From: Arion vulgaris
Taxonomy: Eukaryota > Mollusca > Gastropoda > Stylommatophora > Arionidae
Direction of reading: 5' to 3'
Assembly (NCBI GenBank): GCA_020796225.1
Contig: CM036759.1
Coordinates: 65,428,590 to 65,492,589 of the forward strand
DNA: 64,000 nucleotides
This document shows positions 22,855 through 34,600 of the stretch, one piece after another (position 1 is the first letter of the stretch; each line of letters begins with the position of its first letter). The position numbers and the translations under genes were made by a program. The notes beneath the pieces are model-generated. The model ran no database searches. It had not been told where the DNA came from and was given only the letters and a program-made list of their open reading frames with translations.

Positions 22855-23060
22855 GTAACATAAGGCCGACTAGCTCAGACAGGAAAACCAACATTCCTGT
22901 TTAAATGGGAATTGGTTTGTATAAGTGTTTGATAGAAAACTGTAAGGTTTTCTGCAATTTTACTCAATTCTACGAGTCTGTGGCTATTTAGTAATGAAAA
23001 AATGTTAATAATACAAATATTCCTTAGTGTTAAACTTGTTGTATAGTGTTAGAATGTTGT
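22855..23060 (+). mobile_element. tRNA-headed element F, left part
   Basis: GGCCGACTAGCTCAGACAGG (A-box-like) leads into TTGATAGAAAACTGTAAGG, TTTTCTGCAATTTTACTCA and GAATGTTGTATTGTTTTTG, matching 11.07-11.28 kb. The matching right end, AATACGAGGTCACGTGACGG, lies at 23.75-23.80 kb beyond an RNase H ORF. Confidence 0.55.
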
Positions 23061-23070
23061 ATTGTTTTTG

Positions 23071-23649
23071 AATAACAACGCCAATGAAACAGATGTAGTT
23101 ATTTACACCGATGGTTCAGTCATTCGCTAACAACGATCTGCATGGGATTTTTCAGCATGCTCAGGAGGAAAAGTAATAAGAGAGGCCAGTGGAACCTACG
23201 CAACAACCACAAGTAACTTGACAATGGAGGTGTGGGCGGTTACAAAGGCGGCGACATGGTTGACATCTCATGACTTCTCTGGTGTTTTCATACTCAGTGA
23301 CTCCATGAGTAGGTTTCCTAAAGTCGAATCAGGATTGGGGAGACGGAACTGGATGGAGGTACTGGCACGGAGAGGGTTCAAAGAAATCAATTTCGTTTTT
23401 GTCCCTGGGCACGCAGGAGTTAAGGGTAATAAACAAGCTGATAGATTAGCTGGCATGGCTACAATATCAGAGAGAGCTGCCATGTACCGAAATGACATTC
23501 TTAACTCACTGAGAGAGTCTTTTCGAACAGAGAAGTTTCAGGGTTGTGTTTCAGGGTTGACCAGATTGAGAGAGATGGGTGTCCATATTGGTGCAGCCCG
23601 AAAAGAACGACATACCAAATATGCAAAAAGATTGATTGATCAACATTGA
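23071..23649 (+). pseudogene. LINE RNase H domain with one nonsense codon
   Basis: One frame runs from 23047 to a TGA at 23647-23649 with a single internal TAA at 23128-23130. Before it comes VVIYTDGSV (first catalytic Asp). After it come NLTMEVWAV (catalytic Glu), FILSDSMS (second Asp), FVFVPGHAGVKGN (conserved His) and KQADRLAGM (last Asp). This is the full RNase H order of a non-LTR retrotransposon, which removes RNA from the hybrid during target-primed reverse transcription. No reverse transcriptase precedes it, so it is a truncated, inactive copy. Confidence 0.85.
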
Positions 23650-23800
23650 ACTGGCGCGTTGGACCGCTGGACGCTGCTGGATTTGTTGAGGGAGATATCG
23701 GAACGCCTATGGACATGTCCGGATTGCTTTGATGATAGTCCTCTGATAACTGGAATACGAGGTCACGTGACGGTTGTGGTCTTTTTCCGAGAATTTTACC

Positions 23801-24309
23801 TAAGCTCGCCGGCCTTATGTTATGGGAGTCCACTGTACGGACAAGAGTGTGTAGTCAGCATGTATGTATGTATCTCATATTTGCAAGAATTCACGCATAC
23901 GTCGTCGGTACATGTGTTTATTCTGTAATTTAACGCCGTTAGATAAACGGTTTGGAGAGATCCTTCGTTAAAATCTGGAATAGAATAGACATCTCAAGTA
24001 ACAATTGCAGAGCCCTCACAGCCCCGGGTTGTAATACGACACCTCGGCACAGCTTTCTTAAGATTTGATAGATGCCCTACTCGTCAGCTGTCAGCGGAGT
24101 CTGGTCCCATGTCATGGGGAGATTAGCACTAGGTTTTCTTGCCGATTATTTCCCTTGCATCCTCTATGTAGCATATATTATTTTGGCTAACATTTCCACG
24201 ACTCGGGTTATTCTTGCTTTTAAATGCAACGAAAATATTATCAGTATTTATCATTATCATCAGGTGCCGTGCAGGTTGGTTTAAAAATTTTGTAAAAAAA
24301 GTAAAGGAC
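23801..24309. other. No recognisable gene
   Basis: Mixed sequence after the element F right end. A 70-codon frame at 24072-24284 shows no motif. Confidence 0.4.
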
Positions 24310-24755
24310 CCTTTTCATTGATAGATTGATTGATTGATAGATTGATTGATTGATAGATTGATTGATTGATAGATGATGATTGATAGGAGAACCATCATCA
24401 TTGCACTTCAGTGAGTAACCATTGTGTTCCAATCTCTTTCTTACACAGGAAGATCTCAGCAGCAGTGCATGAACTCCGTAGCACCGGCAAGGGTCCCCGA
24501 TGTATTAAAAAAATGGTGAAATAATTTGTAGGAATGTTATTGTCTAATCTCCCTAACGAATTTTGCCTGGGCAGCTTCCTTTTTAACCAGTTCCTCTCGA
24601 CTTTTCAACTGCCAAGGGTTCCTTTAATTGCAATTCTCCTTCAAATTGAACACGGAACATACGTTTTGTAGCCCGTCTCTGATAGGACTAGGAACTAGTT
24701 CTCACCTACACTGAGATCATGACTCTCTGGAAAAATATCTCGATAGCTTACGAGG
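24310..24755 (-). mobile_element. SINE-A, near full length with long TTGA tail
   Basis: Starts with about 65 bp of TTGATTGATAGA repeats, then ACCATCATCATTGCACTTC, CACAGGAAGATCTCAGCAGC, GAACTCCGTAGCACCGGCAA, GGACTAGGAACTAGTTCTC and CCTACACTGAGATCATGA. The tRNA-like head is missing or eroded. Confidence 0.8.
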
Positions 24756-24759
24756 AGCT

Positions 24760-24940
24760 TTCTTCTTGAACGCCCCATATCAATCCATGTTAACCACTCT
24801 GTGTGATTTGTATGTGATAAGGCTAAGAGCGATGATGTTGTAGCCAGTTGCGCCTACAATTAGGCCAGATATGCGATTTCTGCGATGCTATTTCTTTGTT
24901 TCTCGTGCGAGCCCCAGTACCACACGAGCGCACGATGGTG
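24760..24940 (-). mobile_element. SINE-B, internally deleted
   Basis: TTCTTCTTGAACGCCCCATA, CACTCTGTGTGATTTGTATG, GCGCCTACAATTAGGCCAG and GATTTCTGCGATGC, then a jump to TTTGTTTCTCGTGCGAGCCC and ACACGAGCGC. The block between the GCGATG and CTTTG points of full copies is absent. Confidence 0.7.
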
Positions 24941-25069
24941 CGAACCGAGTACTTTTGGAACGACTCTCGAGCACTTAACCTCTTCGCCACAAAGAACCTT
25001 ATCTCCGTTGTACCTAGGTAAGATCCCCCATTTTTTCCACCCATTTATTAAGATCCTTACTATCAGCGT

Positions 25070-25295
25070 CTGACCGAACGGATTAGAGCGCGGCTTCCAT
25101 ACGGGAGACCGTGGTTCAATCCCTGGTAAGACCAATGAATTGTTTCTGTTGGGGGCATAAAGAAACCATCCAAACCCTGAACAGTTTTGCAGCAATTGCA
25201 TTAGTCATACGGCCATTACACTCTACAAGCCCATGTCCTTCCTGTCCTACACCGCCCCAAAAAAAGCGGTATTACAAACGACCCAAAAAATATTA
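25070..25295 (+). mobile_element. SINE-G, tRNA-derived
   Basis: A box CTGACCGAACGGATTAGAGC and B box CGTGGTTCAATCCCTGG, followed by TGTTGGGGGCATAAAG, AACAGTTTTGCAGCAATTGC and CATGTCCTTCCTGTC. A minus-strand copy lies at 49.75-49.94 kb and a head-only piece near 51.01 kb. Confidence 0.75.
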
Positions 25296-25774
25296 CTTCT
25301 ATATTCTCTACTTTTGTGTGTATCATATTTTCTTTAAAGTTTTCCATATTTTGTGTCATGTCAAACTGTTTTGTACATGTATACTGTCTGAATATCATCG
25401 CCAAACGTTTGCTTTTCATTGTGTGAATTTATATGAAAAGGTACATAATACTATGTTGAAATATGTGCACACGCATTCGCTAGAATATCAAGAGCCCTCG
25501 ACAAGCCTCGTGAGTCAGCGTATCAAATATTATGAACGTGAGGGTGCATGCGACACTTTCTGATCTTCGTTTGTTTAGGAACAATCAATTTACGAATAGG
25601 TAAAAAACGAGTAGGTTTTAGCGAGAATGAAAGAGAAAATAGCATCATATCTCGAGGCGCAGTCGAGTTATGATTTCATAAAAAGCATGAACCGAGTGGT
25701 AGATTTTTAATTCAAAGTTTCAGTTACTTAAACTAAACAATTTATAATAAATAAACAGATCGAAAAATCTCTAA
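25296..25774. other. No recognisable gene
   Basis: AT-rich. The frame 25111-25563 begins in the SINE and continues into this stretch without any motif. Confidence 0.4.
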
Positions 25775-26043
25775 GGGCTACAGAGATGTGGTTTTACAGA
25801 AGAATGATGAGAATCCCATGGACTGCTAAAATGACGAATTTAAGGTTTTGAATGAGGTCACAACACACAGAAAGATTATCATCAATATATAAGAAAGAAG
25901 CAGTTATCATTTTTCGGACTTGTGATGAGAAAGGGAGGGTTAGAACAAATTGTAACAACTGGTAAAATCGAGGGGAGACGAGACAGAGGAAGACAGAGAG
26001 GGAGAATTTCGGATAGCCTGACTTCATGGCACGGAAGAGTGTA
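25775..26043 (+). pseudogene. LINE reverse transcriptase, C-terminal fragment
   Basis: Plus-strand frames give LKATEMWFYRRMMRIPWTAK, then after frameshifts FFGLVMRKGGLEQIVTTGKI and RRDRGRQRGRISDSLTSWHG. This is the tail that follows the thumb of a non-LTR reverse transcriptase, with the WFGH-type signature (FFGL here). Related tails lie at 53.56 kb and, in part, at 56.26 kb. The domain is broken and inactive. Confidence 0.8.
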
Positions 26044-26044
26044 A

Positions 26045-26235
26045 ACATCTGATATTCTTCTTCTTCTTCTGCTAACATTCTTCACGGCCAATTTGATCAT
26101 TCTTATTGTGATGTATAATTGGTCCACTGGCAAGAACGAAGTGATCTACGTCGGGACGATTGTGCGCCCATGGTGATTAGGCCCGCCCGTCCGTTTTCAG
26201 CCAGCTTTGATTTACTAGGTGAGCTTTCCAGGTAC
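26045..26235 (-). mobile_element. SINE-C, diverged and shortened
   Basis: CTTCTTCTTCTTCTGCTAAC, AATTTGATCATTCTTATTGTG and GGCAAGAACGAAGTGATCTA match SINE-C by position. The right end is lost. It directly follows the LINE tail. Confidence 0.55.
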
Positions 26236-27375
26236 GATCCTTTCGGATCTACGCCTTTTCGATCAACTTTGCCGTATATTTGGGCTTTGTGATCTACGCC
26301 AAGACAGTGAGTTACGCTGCTTTACCCGTTCTGACTGAGAAATATTTCTCGGGCTTGTCAGCTTGTCCTCGAACGGCGTCTTACTCGTATAAAACACCGT
26401 GTAAAGTATCGGCCTTCGCCAATGTTCAGGACCCGGGCTTCCTGTTTGATCCGCATTGTCGGCCTTGCTTTTACCGTACATTTTTGAGTCTGATCCGGGA
26501 AGGAACATTCTCAGCCTTTTCTAGACGCGTATCGGTACGTGGCAATTTGCAATTACCTCGAAAGCACTGGCATGGGGCCGAGTACAAGCAATGTAGAGGG
26601 TCGTTTCAGTATGCACTATAAGCGTAACTGAGGATTTTGCGCTCGCCACCATCACCCGCCCCAGTTATTCCGGGGATGTTAGTTACGACTGCAATCGAAC
26701 CTTGCCCAGTTGCCCCAAGGCTGGCAGTTCCGTTAGGCATCACCAACCTCGTTCTTCCGGGATGTTAATTTTAATCGCACAGTACCTTGCACGGTTTTCC
26801 CAGGGCGGGTAGTTTCGTTATGCACTAAACGCAACTTGTTCTTTTGCGCTCGGCAAACCTTGCCCAGTACATGTATCTGCACCAGGCTACCAATGCGGGT
26901 CAGCTGCAATCTTCTCTCGCACCAACACGAGGGTAGACTTTCATCTCGTTACGGTCCTGTCTTATTTATTCTTGCCGACGGCTGGCAATGTTTGCCCCCT
27001 CCTCAGGGCTTCGAGCTTCGCCCTTCGTGGGCATACGTTTGGTCACTGGATGCACCTCTCATCCATGTCTGAGTCGTTTCGTTGCTGTTTCTTTGCGTTC
27101 AGGGACTTGGGCAATATCTTGTTGGACATCGGTCAGGAGAATTGTGCATTTATTTGTATGTATCTTTATCGTATTTCCGTAATTGCACTGCTACCACTAC
27201 CAGTAGTTTCCTCTCCCCGATCCCTGCCCCTCTTAGCCAGACCAGAACCAGAGTCTGTTTCAAGGGTCACCGCGTGGAGGTTAGGGCAGGGTCTTGGTAG
27301 CGCGCCCTCGCTAACCCTGGCTCATGTTACCACCATGACCTCATGAGCCTTTTGACCCCACATCTGATATAATAG
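26236..27375. mobile_element. Unclassified dispersed repeat, copy 2 (repeat E)
   Basis: The core (26.62-27.37 kb) matches the opening 650 bp of the window. Here the GC-rich unit CACCCGCCCC ... GGCAGTT-CGTTA is present about twice in tandem (26.64-26.83 kb). The left part holds CGTATATTTGGGCTTTGTGA, also found at 47.60 kb. Several frames of 60-124 codons overlap it but show no domain and are not shared with copy 1. The class is unknown. Confidence 0.45.
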
Positions 27376-27654
27376 CAAATACCAGAGACAGCGATTTGTG
27401 GAGATACATGATCGTCTACGCAAGCCGACACAGCACTTGATGATGATGATGAAATTAAACAATGATGATCTTTTATTTATATTCTTCTTCTGTCCCTGTA
27501 CTCAACATGACAGTTATTAATAGTTAGTTGTTATTTTGTTGCTGGGAACAAAACATATCAAGTTGATTAGTATATTGTTACTGTCAGTTTTACTGTTGTT
27601 CAGAGTCAGTGTTGCTTAATTATAACTGATGATGTGAACGATACTTGTTTTCCT

Positions 27655-27741
27655 ACTACTACTACTACTACCACTACTACTACTACTACTACTACTTCTA
27701 CTACTACTACTTCTACTATACACTACTACTACTACCACTAC
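27655..27741. repeat. CTA microsatellite (left part)
   Basis: CTACTACTAC repeats with CCA and TTC interruptions. The hAT element is inserted in it; the microsatellite continues at 31472. Confidence 0.95.
27734..27741. repeat. Target-site duplication, left (ACCACTAC)
   Basis: Eight bases directly before the element, repeated exactly at 31472-31479. An 8-bp duplication is the hAT hallmark. The surrounding triplet repeat makes a chance match easier, but the inverted repeats fix the boundaries. Confidence 0.85.
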
Positions 27742-27755
27742 CAGAGCCGGATTAG
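27742..27755 (+). repeat. hAT terminal inverted repeat, left
   Basis: CAGAGCCGGATTAG, starting with the CAG typical of hAT ends. Confidence 0.93.
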
Positions 27756-27845
27756 ACCAGCGCGGGGCCCGTAGCAAATTTTAGCGAGGGGCCCTAAGTT
27801 TTGTATGATAATAAATAATAAAACATAAATTTTACAAAAAAACTT

Positions 27846-30455
27846 GTCTCGATTTAATGTGAGCAAATTTAAAGATAATACTAGACAAATCAATTTCTCT
27901 AAGTAAATTACATTCAATGTTCATTAAGGTGAGGTTATTTAGACGATCTTGTCCCATCATGTTTCTTAACTCACTTTTTATACGCTTTAATGTTGAAAAA
28001 GAACGTTCTCCGCTGCAGTTAGTAATCATTAAAGACAAGTAAATTCGTAAGACTATTTCTACATTTGGGAAACACGACTCTAATGAATTTTCCATTATAA
28101 GTTTATAAAATTGCAGTTCAAGGGCCTCATTCTTTTCGTTGCTAATAGCAGCAGCTACATTAGTTTTAAGAAGTTCAGCGAACTGCACAAGTTCGTCGCC
28201 TAGGCTTTCTTCCAAATCCTTTTGGTAAGAGCTGACAATATTTGGAGTTCTTTTCAAGATCTCTTCTGCTGTAAGAGATTTTAACTGCCGAAATGTTCCA
28301 AATACATCAGTCACTCTATGGTACGCTTCCATGCGTTTAGCTAAGGCAGAGAGTACATTATCAATTATGACAATAAACACCTGACTTTAAAATTTTTTGT
28401 TTGGGTCAAACGATTTTCTACAACTTCATCGAGCGTAGTAGAGCCACTAAAATCGTCGTACTTAGTATTTCGCTTGCGTCGTCGTTAAGTTTGTTGCTGA
28501 TATTCTTGACAGTGAGTCAGGATTTTGGCTTTGGCCTCAATATCTGAAAATGTAGGCCGCATTGCTTGAACGTACCGTGTAACGATTCATAAAGAGCATA
28601 TCCCGTGTTAAGGTCTTGATCAGGTGACTGTAATGAAGGCGACGCTTGCAAGCGTTCTAGAATTCCGTTCCATAAAATGCTAACTATTCCGTTTCCAACT
28701 TACTCATCTCCAAAACTAGCCCATACGCTTGATTACGACACTCTACCTTTGATCCATGTTATTTGAGATGTCATCCAAAACTTGTTTGATAATGGTAAAA
28801 CCACATAAAGTGCTTTTGTCGCATCAGCTCGGGAAGACCACCTGGTATCCGACAGTCTCTTCAAAGTCGGGAGTTTTGAACCTGTATCTTCCAGTGCTTT
28901 TGTAAGAATGCCCCATCGATAGGTAGAAGCGGAAAAGAATGTATAGAGACTTTCAACAAAATCGAAAAAATGGATGCTTCTATACAACATTCTGCAGCAC
29001 ACTTCGCAACCAAATTCAGTGAATGCGCAAAGCAGGGAATGTATTCTGCGTACTTATTTATCTCCTTAATGCGTGCTTGTAAGCCGTTGTATTTCCCACT
29101 CATGTTGCTGGCATTGTCATAGCTTTGACCGCGACAGTCTTTGATATCAATGCCATTTTCCTTTAAAAAATCAAGTAAACTTTGGGCGAGTTGTTCAGCA
29201 GTATGACCTTCCATATCCAAGCACTTCACAAACCTTTCCATTGGTCCAGATGGTAACACATAGCGCACTATTAGAGTGAGTTGGTACACATGCGAAATGT
29301 CTGGAGTAGAGTCCAGTGATACGGAATAGTACTTGCATTTCTTAATTTCGCAAATAATATGATCCAGTAAGCTTGATGCAATTAGATGGATAAATTCCTC
29401 ACATGTTGTTTTTGATAAGTATGATGTATGTCCCTTTCCTTTATTTGCATAAGTATTTATATGCTGAGCCAGAAAATGTCAAATTTGGCTATTAATTCCA
29501 ACAAACCTAAATAATTTCCATTATTAGGTGAACCAATAATTTCATCCCTACCCTGAAATGCAAGACCTCGTTCTGCTAAAAATTGGATTACTGAAGTAAT
29601 TCGCTACAAAAGTGTCCGCCAATATGTTTGTTCGGTCTCAATTTGTCTTACAAGTTGAGAATCGACACGAGCATCTTTCTTTTTGCAAACTAACAGAGAA
29701 ATTATCGCTTGTCTAGGGGAGGTGCTTTCTTCATGTCTTTTCAACAAATTATTTGCGTTTTTCCAATCGTCAAATCCTTCTTTCGTAAACCGTGACGAAC
29801 AGTCTGAATCAGTAACTTTGCAAACAAAACAGAAAAGTTGTCCTTTAGTTTCTGAATAACACAACCAATCTTTCACATGAGTTTTGTTTGTTGGTTTATG
29901 TGTATATGTGAAAACGATTTTCGACAAATTCGTGGATTGTTTTCTTTATCGTATGTTTTTTTGGGGAAGACAAGAAATCACTGTTCATATGTTGCACTTC
30001 GCTGCTTCCTTTCGCAATCCAATAATCTCGATTGAAGTTGATTGGCCATTCACCAATATCGTTGGAGTACATTTTATTTTCGTTGTGTTTTTGGCTTGTA
30101 GAAGATGTTGCTACATTGAAGCATGTGCTGTGCTTTCTGCCTCTCTTTGGCTTGAAAATGATATGGCTAAATTGGAAGGACTTGCTGTACATTCGACTTC
30201 AGTTTGTCTTGTGGAAAATGTGGCTAAATCGTGAAGAGTTGCTGATCTTAATATTGGTAATGATGATTGTTCTATATCACTATCTTCATCTACTATACTG
30301 TGAGACGCGACTTCTATATTTTCTGCTTAGATTTCTTTGGATTCAGCACCATTACACACGACATTAAAAATTCAGACAGCTTGCGTGTTTTTGATACAAG
30401 AACTTGGTTATATTTTTCCTTTTCATCTTGTGCTTTACGCTTTGCACTTCCAGAA
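27846..30455 (-). pseudogene. hAT transposase (TTF zinc finger / DUF4371 type), frameshifted
   Basis: The N-terminal region is basic (AKRKAQDEKEKYNQ). Next come SNDIGEWPINFNRDYWIAKG and a TTF-type finger from 29.93 kb (LCYSETKGQLFCFVCK, then FDDWKNANNLLKRHE). The catalytic region has SVSLDSTPDISH (first Asp) and GQSYDNASNMSGKYNG (second Asp), followed by CFAHSLNLV and RLSDTRWSSRADA. The C-terminal block has CFPNVEIVLRIYLSLMITNC and SGERSFSTLKRIKSELRN, the hAT dimerisation signature with its conserved Glu. Reading frames change near 29.9, 28.98 and 28.8 kb, and stops lie in the N-terminal part. The protein would bind the inverted repeats and cut and join the element in the nucleus. As read it is inactive, although sequencing indels cannot be excluded. 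Confidence 0.9.
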
Positions 30456-31457
30456 GCGTAATGTCGACCTGCACTCTGGCTCTGCTGCTATGATGTCTAT
30501 CTCAATCTGGGAAGAGAAAATGAATTTACAAATAAAATGTAATTCTTCTACTTTCTACTAATATAACATATAAATGTGAAAGTTTGGACAGCGTTTTATG
30601 ATATAATAATTTACTCATGATGATATATTATATACAGGGTGCTTCGTAATTTAACCACTTAGCATGACTATAACTCTGATTTAAAACATTTGGATTCATT
30701 GAAAACGAAAAATATAGAACTATTTAAAAAATTAATTTCTCACTGAAACATAAAATTAGCTATGTAAATAAAATAATAATAAAATAACAAGATGGGAGGA
30801 TTTAAATACATTCAAAGTTAGTAGAACAAATAAAAATTACTCTCTGTGTCCGTTTGTGTGCTTCTCTGTAAAATTATGCAGCTCTGTGTTGCGGCTTCTT
30901 GTTGCGGCTCTTCAGTGTGTCCAAGTTTTCTGTTTAATCATTTGGCCCTCCCTCGCATTATTTTCTGGGACATCTAGTCGAGTGCAAAACAGTTTCTCAT
31001 AAAAAACGTGAATGACATGAAATTTATTTAGGAGTGCCAGATCTGCTCATGTCTTAGAACAATATTTCATACGCCCACTTGCATTTATTTTAAACTAAGT
31101 TTCGCGCGCAAAAACTACTGAACGAACAGAGACTTGAACTGGTTATGAGTCAAATTGAATTGTTCTTTTGTTCAAGCTTTCAAGTTTTCGTTTATTAGAA
31201 GCGTGTGCATACAAGAGACACTTCTATACAAAAAAGTAAAAAAACTGTTACGTTGTTAATGAGCTCAGTGTGACCGCCCAATTAAGTCCGAAATTGAGTA
31301 AACATGACCTTGGCCCTAACCTCAATAAAAAAATGAAAGGGGGAATTATTACCCACCTCCCAAACTTGGTTCCTTGTTTATGACTAGTGACAACTTAGCT
31401 CCAGAGGCTGGCCCCCAAAGCGCGGGGCCCGTAGCATTTGCTACTTCTGCTACTATG

Positions 31458-31471
31458 CTAATCCGGCTCTG
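31458..31471 (-). repeat. hAT terminal inverted repeat, right
   Basis: CTAATCCGGCTCTG, the exact reverse complement of the left end. The target-site duplication ACCACTAC follows at 31472-31479. Confidence 0.93.
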
Positions 31472-31494
31472 ACCACTACTACTTTCTCCTACAC

Positions 31495-31620
31495 TACTAC
31501 TACTACTATTCATTTCTCTAAAGCTGTTCTTATTGTTGTCACACCATCTTTTGCGTGGTCTTCCACTTGCTCTATATACATTATATTTTTTTTTCAATGA
31601 AGGTTCAGAAAACGATACCA
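31495..31620 (-). pseudogene. LINE C-terminal fragment
   Basis: The minus strand gives KKKYNVYRASGRPRKRW, then CDNNKNSFREMNSSSS. The GRPRKRW-(S/C)D-KNSF pattern is also in the plus-strand fragment at 36.18 kb and is a common end of LINE reverse transcriptases. The serine run is the CTA microsatellite read in frame. The 45-bp satellite begins directly after it. Confidence 0.7.
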
Positions 31621-31627
31621 TGAAATT

Positions 31628-34600
31628 CTTGTCTGGTGACTAACCCACTTAACAATCGATCTGAACCAATTCTTTTCTGGTAACTAACCCACTTAACAGT
31701 CGATCTGAACCCAATTCTTGTCTGGTAACTAACCCACTTAACAGTCGATCTGAACCCAATTCTTGTCTGGTAACTAACCCACTTAACAGTCGATCTGAAC
31801 CCAATTCTTGTCTGGTAACTAACCCACTTAACAATCGATCTGAACCCAATTCTTGTCTGGTAACTAACCCACTTAACAGTCGATCTGAACCCAATTCTTG
31901 TCTGGTAACTAACCCACTTAACAATCGATCTGAACCCAATTCTTGTCTGGTGACTAACCCACTTAACAATCGATCTGAACCCAATTCTTGTCTGGTGACT
32001 AACCCACTTAACAATCGATCTGAACCCAATTCTTGTCTGGTGACTAAACCACTTAACAGTCGATCTGAACCCAATTCTTGTCTGGTAACTAAACTACTTA
32101 ACAGTCGATCTGAACCCAATTCTTGTCTGGTAACTAAACTACTTAACAGTCGATCTGAACCCAATTCTTGTCTGGTAACTAACCCACTTAACAGTCGATC
32201 TGAACCCAATTCTTGTCTGGTGACTAACCAACTTAACAATCGATCTGAACCCAATTCTTGTCTGGTAACTAACCTACTTAACAATCGATCTGAACCCAAT
32301 TCTTGTCTGGTAACTAAACTATTTAACAATCGATCTGAACCCAATTCTTGTCTGGTAACTAAACTACTTAACAATCGATCTGAACCCAATTCTTGTCTGG
32401 TGACTAAACTACTTAACAATCGATCTGAACCCAATTCTTGTCTGGTAACTAAACTACTTAACAATCGATCTGAACCCAATTCTTGTCTGGTAACTAAACT
32501 ACTTAACAATCGATCTGAACCCAATTCTTGTCTGGTAACTAAACTACTTAACAATCGATCTGAACCCAATTCTTGTCTGGTAACTAAACTACTTAACAGT
32601 CGATCTGAACCCAATTCTTGTCTGGTAACTAAACTACTTAACAATCGATCTGAACCCAATTCTTGTCTGGTGACTAAACTACTTAACAATCGATCTGAAC
32701 CCAATTCTTGTCTGGTGACTAAACTACTTAACAATCGATCTGAACCCAATTCTTGTCTGGTGACTAAACTACTTAACAATCGATCTGAACCCAATTCTTG
32801 TCTGGTAACTAAACTACTTAACAATCGATCTGAACCCAATTCTTGTCTGGTAACTAAACTACTTAACAATCGATCTGAACCCAATTCTTGTCTGGTGACT
32901 AAACTACTTAACAGTCGATCTGAACCCAATTCTTGTCTGGTGACTAACCCACTTAACAATCGATCTGAACCCAATTCTTGTCTGGTGACTAAACTACTTA
33001 ACAGTCGATCTGAACCCAATTCTTGTCTGGTAACTAAACTACTTAACAGTCGATCTGAACCCAATTCTTGTCTGGTAACTAAACTACTTAACAGTCGATC
33101 TGAACCCAATTCTTGTCTGGTAACTAAACTACTTAACAATCGATCTGAACCCAATTCTTGTCTGGTGACTAAACTACTTAACAATCGATCTGAACCCAAT
33201 TCTTGTCTGGTGACTAAACTACTTAACAATCGATCTGAACCAATTCTTGTCTGGTGACTAAACTACTTAACAATCGATCTGAACCCAATTCTTGTCTGGT
33301 AACTAAACTACTTAACAATCGATCTGAACCCAATTCTTGTCTGGTAACTAAACTACTTAACAATCGATCTGAACCCAATTCTTGTCTGGTGACTAAACTA
33401 CTTAACAGTCGATCTGAACCCAATTCTTGTCTGGTGACTAAACTACTTAACAATCGATCTGAACCCAATTCTTGTCTGGTGACTAAACTACTTAACAATC
33501 GATCTGAACCCAAATCTGTCTGGTAACTAAACCACTTAACAATCGATCTGAACCCAATTCTTGTCTGGTAACTAAACTATTTAACAATCGATCTGAACCC
33601 AATTCTTGTCTGGTAACTAAACCACTTAACAATCGATCTGAACCCAATTCTTGTCTGGTAACTAAACTACTTAACAATCGATCTGAACCCAATTCTTGTC
33701 TGGTAACTAAACTACTTAACAATCGATCTGAACCCAATTCTTGTCTGGTAACTAAACTACTTAACAGTCGATCTGAACCCAATTCTTGTCTGGTAACTAA
33801 ACCACTTAACAGTCGATCTGAACCCAATTCTTGTCTGGTGACTAAACCACTTAACAGTCGATCTGAACCCAATTCTTGTCTGGTAACTAACCACTTAACA
33901 TCGATCTGAACCCAATTCTTGTCTGGTACTAAACACTTAACATCGATCTGAACCCAATTCTTGTCTGGTACTAAACTACTAACAGTCGATCTGAACCCAA
34001 TTCTTGTCTGGTACTAAACTACTTAACAGTCGATCTGAACCCAATTCTTGTCTGGTAACTCAAACACTTAACAATCGATCTGAACCCAATTCTTGTCTGG
34101 TACTAAACTACTTAACAGTCGATCTGAACCCAATTCTTGTCTGGTAACTAAACTACTTAACATCGATCTGAACCATTCTTGTCTGGTGACTAAACTATTA
34201 ACAAGTCGATCTGAACCCAATTCTTGTCTGGTAACCACACAACAGTCGATCTGAACAATTACTTGTCTGGTGATAACCTTAACAGTCGATCTGAACCCAA
34301 TTCTTGTCTGGTACTAACTCCACTTAACAGTCGATCTGAACCCAATTCTTGTCTGGTAACTAAACACTTAACATCGATCTGAACCAATTCTTGTCTGGTG
34401 ACTAACCCACTTAACAATCGATCTGAACCCAATTCTTGTCTGGTAACTAAACCACTTAACAGTCGATCTGAACCCAATTCTTGTCTGGTAACTAAACTAC
34501 TTAACAATCGATCTGAACCCAATTCTTGTCTGGTAACTAACACAATCGATCTGAAACTTTCTGACTAAACTTAACACGTCTGAACCAATCTGTCGGATAA

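Larger units (their letters stand above)
27742..31471 (-). mobile_element. hAT-superfamily DNA transposon, full length (3,730 bp)
   Basis: The element has 14-bp terminal inverted repeats (CAGAGCCGGATTAG at 27742-27755, reverse complement at 31458-31471) and an 8-bp target-site duplication. It carries one transposase gene on the minus strand, with a TTF-type zinc finger, a DUF4371-type catalytic region and a hAT C-terminal dimerisation block. A 17-bp subterminal motif, GCGCGGGGCCCGTAGCA, occurs near both ends in the same direction. About 1 kb between the gene start and the right end has no ORF. Both ends are intact, but the transposase is frameshifted, so mobility would need an outside transposase. 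Confidence 0.93.

Noticed and set aside
25111..25563. 150-codon plus-strand ORF
   Set aside because: It starts in the tRNA-like SINE-G and runs into AT-rich sequence with no motif.
31649..33229. 526-codon minus-strand ORF as a real repeat protein
   Set aside because: It is a pure 15-codon cycle of a 45-bp satellite, an equally long frame lies on the other strand, and there is no promoter, domain or non-repeat end.
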